Positions 62,675 to 64,000 of a DNA stretch of 64,000 bases are shown here, one piece after another. The stretch spans positions 11,232 through 75,231 of the forward strand of contig JAVKFY010000070.1 of NCBI GenBank assembly GCA_040223615.1, in the 5' to 3' direction. The stretch comes from JAVKFY01 sp040223615. Its GTDB lineage: Bacteria; Pseudomonadota; Alphaproteobacteria; GCA-2731375. Under the pieces are notes generated by a model, which worked only from the letters and a program-made list of their open reading frames with translations, had not been told where the DNA came from and ran no database searches. Numbering within the stretch: position 1 is the stretch's first letter; every line of letters starts with the position of its first letter. The position numbers and the translations under genes were made by a program.

Positions 62675-63324
62675 GCACACTGCCCACCGAGTTCATTCCT
62701 GACATCGCCGAGAAGATCAACGAGGCACACGGCCGGCTGATCAAAGGCGTGCGCACTACCGTCAACGTGGCTATCGAGGTCGGCGTGCTGCTGAACCTCG
62801 CCAAGGGCCGCATCCCGCAAGGGCATTGGGAGGAATGGATAGGTGCAAACTGCACCTTCTCGCTCCGGTCGGCACAGGGCTACATGCGTCTTGCTCGTGA
62901 GCGAGCAAAGATCGAACAGGATGCCGAGGCGCAACCGGTCGCGCTTTTGGGATTGAGGGACGCCCTTACCGCACTGGCGGACAACAGCCGCCAGTCAACG
63001 CCCGGCGAGACAGGCAGCCCACCGCCGCCAGAGCCTACGGCCAACATCGGAAAACCAAAGTCAGAGCCGGGCGTCACGATACTGCCGCCGGCACGACCCG
63101 ACATGGCTGACCAAGCCCGCGACTGGACACCGCCGGATGGTTTCCAGCAGGCCACGACAGCGCTCGGCCATCTCCGCACCTTCGCCACCTTCTGTCAGCA
63201 GAACACGCCCGAAACCATCTCCGGCGGTGTGCTGGACCATGAAGCAGATGACATGCGCAATCAGGTTGCCGCTATCAGTGATTGGATAGCTCGGTTCGCC
63301 GTCAGCCTGGAGGACGCGGCATGA
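62671..63324 (+). CDS. DUF3102 family protein (217 aa)
   Basis: DUF3102-type N-terminal domain (about 10-105): INEAHGRLIKGVRTTVNVAIEVG, PQGHWEEWIGANCTFSLRSAQGYMRLA, a pattern seen in plasmid and phage proteins linked to replication or partition. A proline-rich linker (PPPPEPTANIGKPK) leads to a helical C-terminal part. ATGA overlaps at both ends couple it to the helicase and primase. Function unknown. Confidence 0.82.
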   Translation: MSTLPTEFIPDIAEKINEAHGRLIKGVRTTVNVAIEVGVLLNLAKGRIPQGHWEEWIGANCTFSLRSAQGYMRLARERAKIEQDAEAQPVALLGLRDALTALADNSRQSTPGETGSPPPPEPTANIGKPKSEPGVTILPPARPDMADQARDWTPPDGFQQATTALGHLRTFATFCQQNTPETISGGVLDHEADDMRNQVAAISDWIARFAVSLEDAA

Positions 63325-63890
63325 CAATGATGAAGACCGTCGACCGCGCCCGAGGACGATGGCGCGAAGTCCTGCCGCAGCTCGGCATTGAAACCCGCTA
63401 CCTCGTCAACCGCCACGGCCCATGCCCGGTCTGCGGCGGCCGGGACCGGTTCAGGTTCGACGACAAGGACGGCTCCGGGTCGTTCTTCTGTAACCAGTGC
63501 GGCCCCGGCCTGGGCATGACGCTGGTGATGCGCGCCGGCAACATGGACTTCGCCACCGCTGCTGCCGCAGTCGACCAGATCGTCGGCGCCGACGCCCCGG
63601 TGACGCCCTACAAGGCGCCGCCCAAGGACGATGGTGCCGGCGGTCGGCGCGCCAATATCGAGAAACACCTGTCTGAGGCCACGGCGCCGCAGATCGCTCG
63701 CGACTATCTCGCCAGCCGTGGCTTGTCGACCTTCCCGGAGACTCTGAAGGGGCACCCGGCGGTACCGTATTACGACAATGGCAACTTCGCCGGCAGGTTC
63801 CCCGCGATGGTCGCCGAGATCACCGGGCCACGCGGCGAAATCCAGTCGGCGCACAACGTCTTGACCTGCTCCCCGTTGGTCCCTCAGTGA
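63321..63890 (+). CDS. P4-type primase N-terminus, interrupted by an insertion sequence
   Basis: Zinc-binding primase start: PCPVCGGRDRFRFDD and SFFCNQCGPGLGM (four Cys of a P4/gp4-type primase zinc ribbon) followed by the DUF7146-like region with DYLASRGL and VPYYDNGNFAGRFPAMVAEI. The protein should be several hundred residues longer with a Toprim domain. From 63862 the sequence is an IS3-type end (TGACCTGCTCCCC...), so the last ~10 residues and the stop come from the insertion. ATG overlaps the DUF3102 stop. Non-functional unless the IS is removed. Confidence 0.82.
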   Translation: MTMMKTVDRARGRWREVLPQLGIETRYLVNRHGPCPVCGGRDRFRFDDKDGSGSFFCNQCGPGLGMTLVMRAGNMDFATAAAAVDQIVGADAPVTPYKAPPKDDGAGGRRANIEKHLSEATAPQIARDYLASRGLSTFPETLKGHPAVPYYDNGNFAGRFPAMVAEITGPRGEIQSAHNVLTCSPLVPQ

Positions 63891-64000
63891 TAGTGAGAGT
63901 CCAGGGCTTCATGATGCCTGCTCCAGGGCCGTGGCGGTAGCGGGCGGCCGGCGGAGCTGGTCGGGGTTGCGCAGCCGGCCGCCCGCGGATTGTAGGAACA
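63862..64000 (-). mobile_element. IS3-family-like insertion sequence, right end (partial)
   Basis: Begins with TGACCTGCTCCCC at 63862 (on the minus strand it ends ...GGAGCAGGTCA, with CA as in IS3-type termini). It interrupts the primase gene. The element runs out of the window, so the other end and the target duplication are not visible. The transposase 3' end is on its minus strand. Confidence 0.65.
63909..64000 (-). CDS. Transposase C-terminus, IS3-family OrfB-like (partial)
   Basis: Minus-strand frame entering from the right edge, ending FLQSAGGRLRNPDQLRRPPA then TATALEQAS and TGA at 63911-63909. The G-x-RLRNPDQLRR element is one I associate with the C-termini of IS3-family OrfB transposases in alphaproteobacteria. 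Only about 30 residues are visible, so the catalytic DDE part lies outside. Confidence 0.6.
   Translation of the reverse strand, partial: FLQSAGGRLRNPDQLRRPPATATALEQAS

Larger units (their letters stand above)
57934..64000. mobile_element. Integrated genetic element in tRNA-Ala(GGC), right end outside the window
   Basis: Bounded on the left by the tRNA 3' fragment and integrase. Genes: tyrosine integrase, unknown protein, winged-helix protein, two small ORFs, SF2 helicase, DUF3102 protein and P4-type primase, mostly joined by ATGA overlaps. Several genes (about 59428-60350) are AT-richer than the chromosome. No capsid, tail or conjugation genes appear in the visible 6 kb, so whether it is a satellite, a prophage or a genomic island is unknown. 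Confidence 0.8.

Overview
The window is GC-rich chromosomal DNA (roughly two-thirds G+C by eye) from an alphaproteobacterium, most likely a Rhodospirillales-type organism. The assignment rests on gene order and families. The minus-strand block murA-DUF2948-hisG-hisD-UPF0262-phosphatase-maf-RNase G/E is typical of alphaproteobacteria, as is ilvE divergent from a MarR regulator followed by an OmpR-type regulator and its kinase (PetP/PetR-like order). An encapsulated-ferritin-like protein close to the Rhodospirillum type is also present. No 16S rRNA lies in the window, so the placement is inferred.

Layout. 1-5 kb: end of egtD (ergothioneine), a RidA-like protein, polA, a small conserved protein. 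5-11 kb: a membrane sensor kinase, then a translationally coupled run of a SAM methyltransferase, a MetE-like protein, an alpha/beta hydrolase and a luciferase-like flavin oxidoreductase, which looks like an uncharacterised pathway. 11-15 kb: an EncFtn-like ferritin with no shell gene, an MFS-like transporter, and an alpha-toroid/AAC(3)-fold pair. 15-25 kb: tRNA-Ala(CGC), a TAXI receptor, GST, M17 aminopeptidase, MarR plus NlpC/P60, a hydroxyacid dehydrogenase, zapE, mmsA, an eroded gene, a cyclic-nucleotide-binding membrane protein and a VOC protein. 25-34 kb: KefC-type antiporter, CaCA exchanger, a pteridine-reductase-like SDR, uvrC, pgsA, moaDE, another SDR, VapBC. 34-44 kb: ilvE, MarR, the two-component pair split by a 113-bp inverted repeat, a quinone reductase-like protein, a zinc metallopeptidase, PaiB-like, htpG, a GST remnant and folD. 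44-51 kb: the conserved housekeeping block. 51-57.7 kb: diguanylate cyclase, ceramidase-like membrane protein, DapA-like aldolase, a tiny secreted peptide, a receiver protein and a GAF-HWE kinase.

From about 57.9 kb to the right edge lies an integrated element. It sits in the anticodon loop of a tRNA-Ala(GGC) gene, whose 3' part alone remains here. It carries a tyrosine integrase, an unknown protein, a winged-helix protein, two small proteins, an SF2 helicase, a DUF3102 protein and a P4-type primase, nearly all linked by ATGA overlaps. The primase is cut by an IS3-type insertion sequence that runs off the window.

The points most worth following are the shell-less EncFtn operon, the methyltransferase/MetE/hydrolase/LLM operon, PolA with every proofreading carboxylate lost, MoaD with residues after its diglycine, the metallopeptidase whose conserved N-terminus starts at an ATA codon, and the tRNA-nested element.
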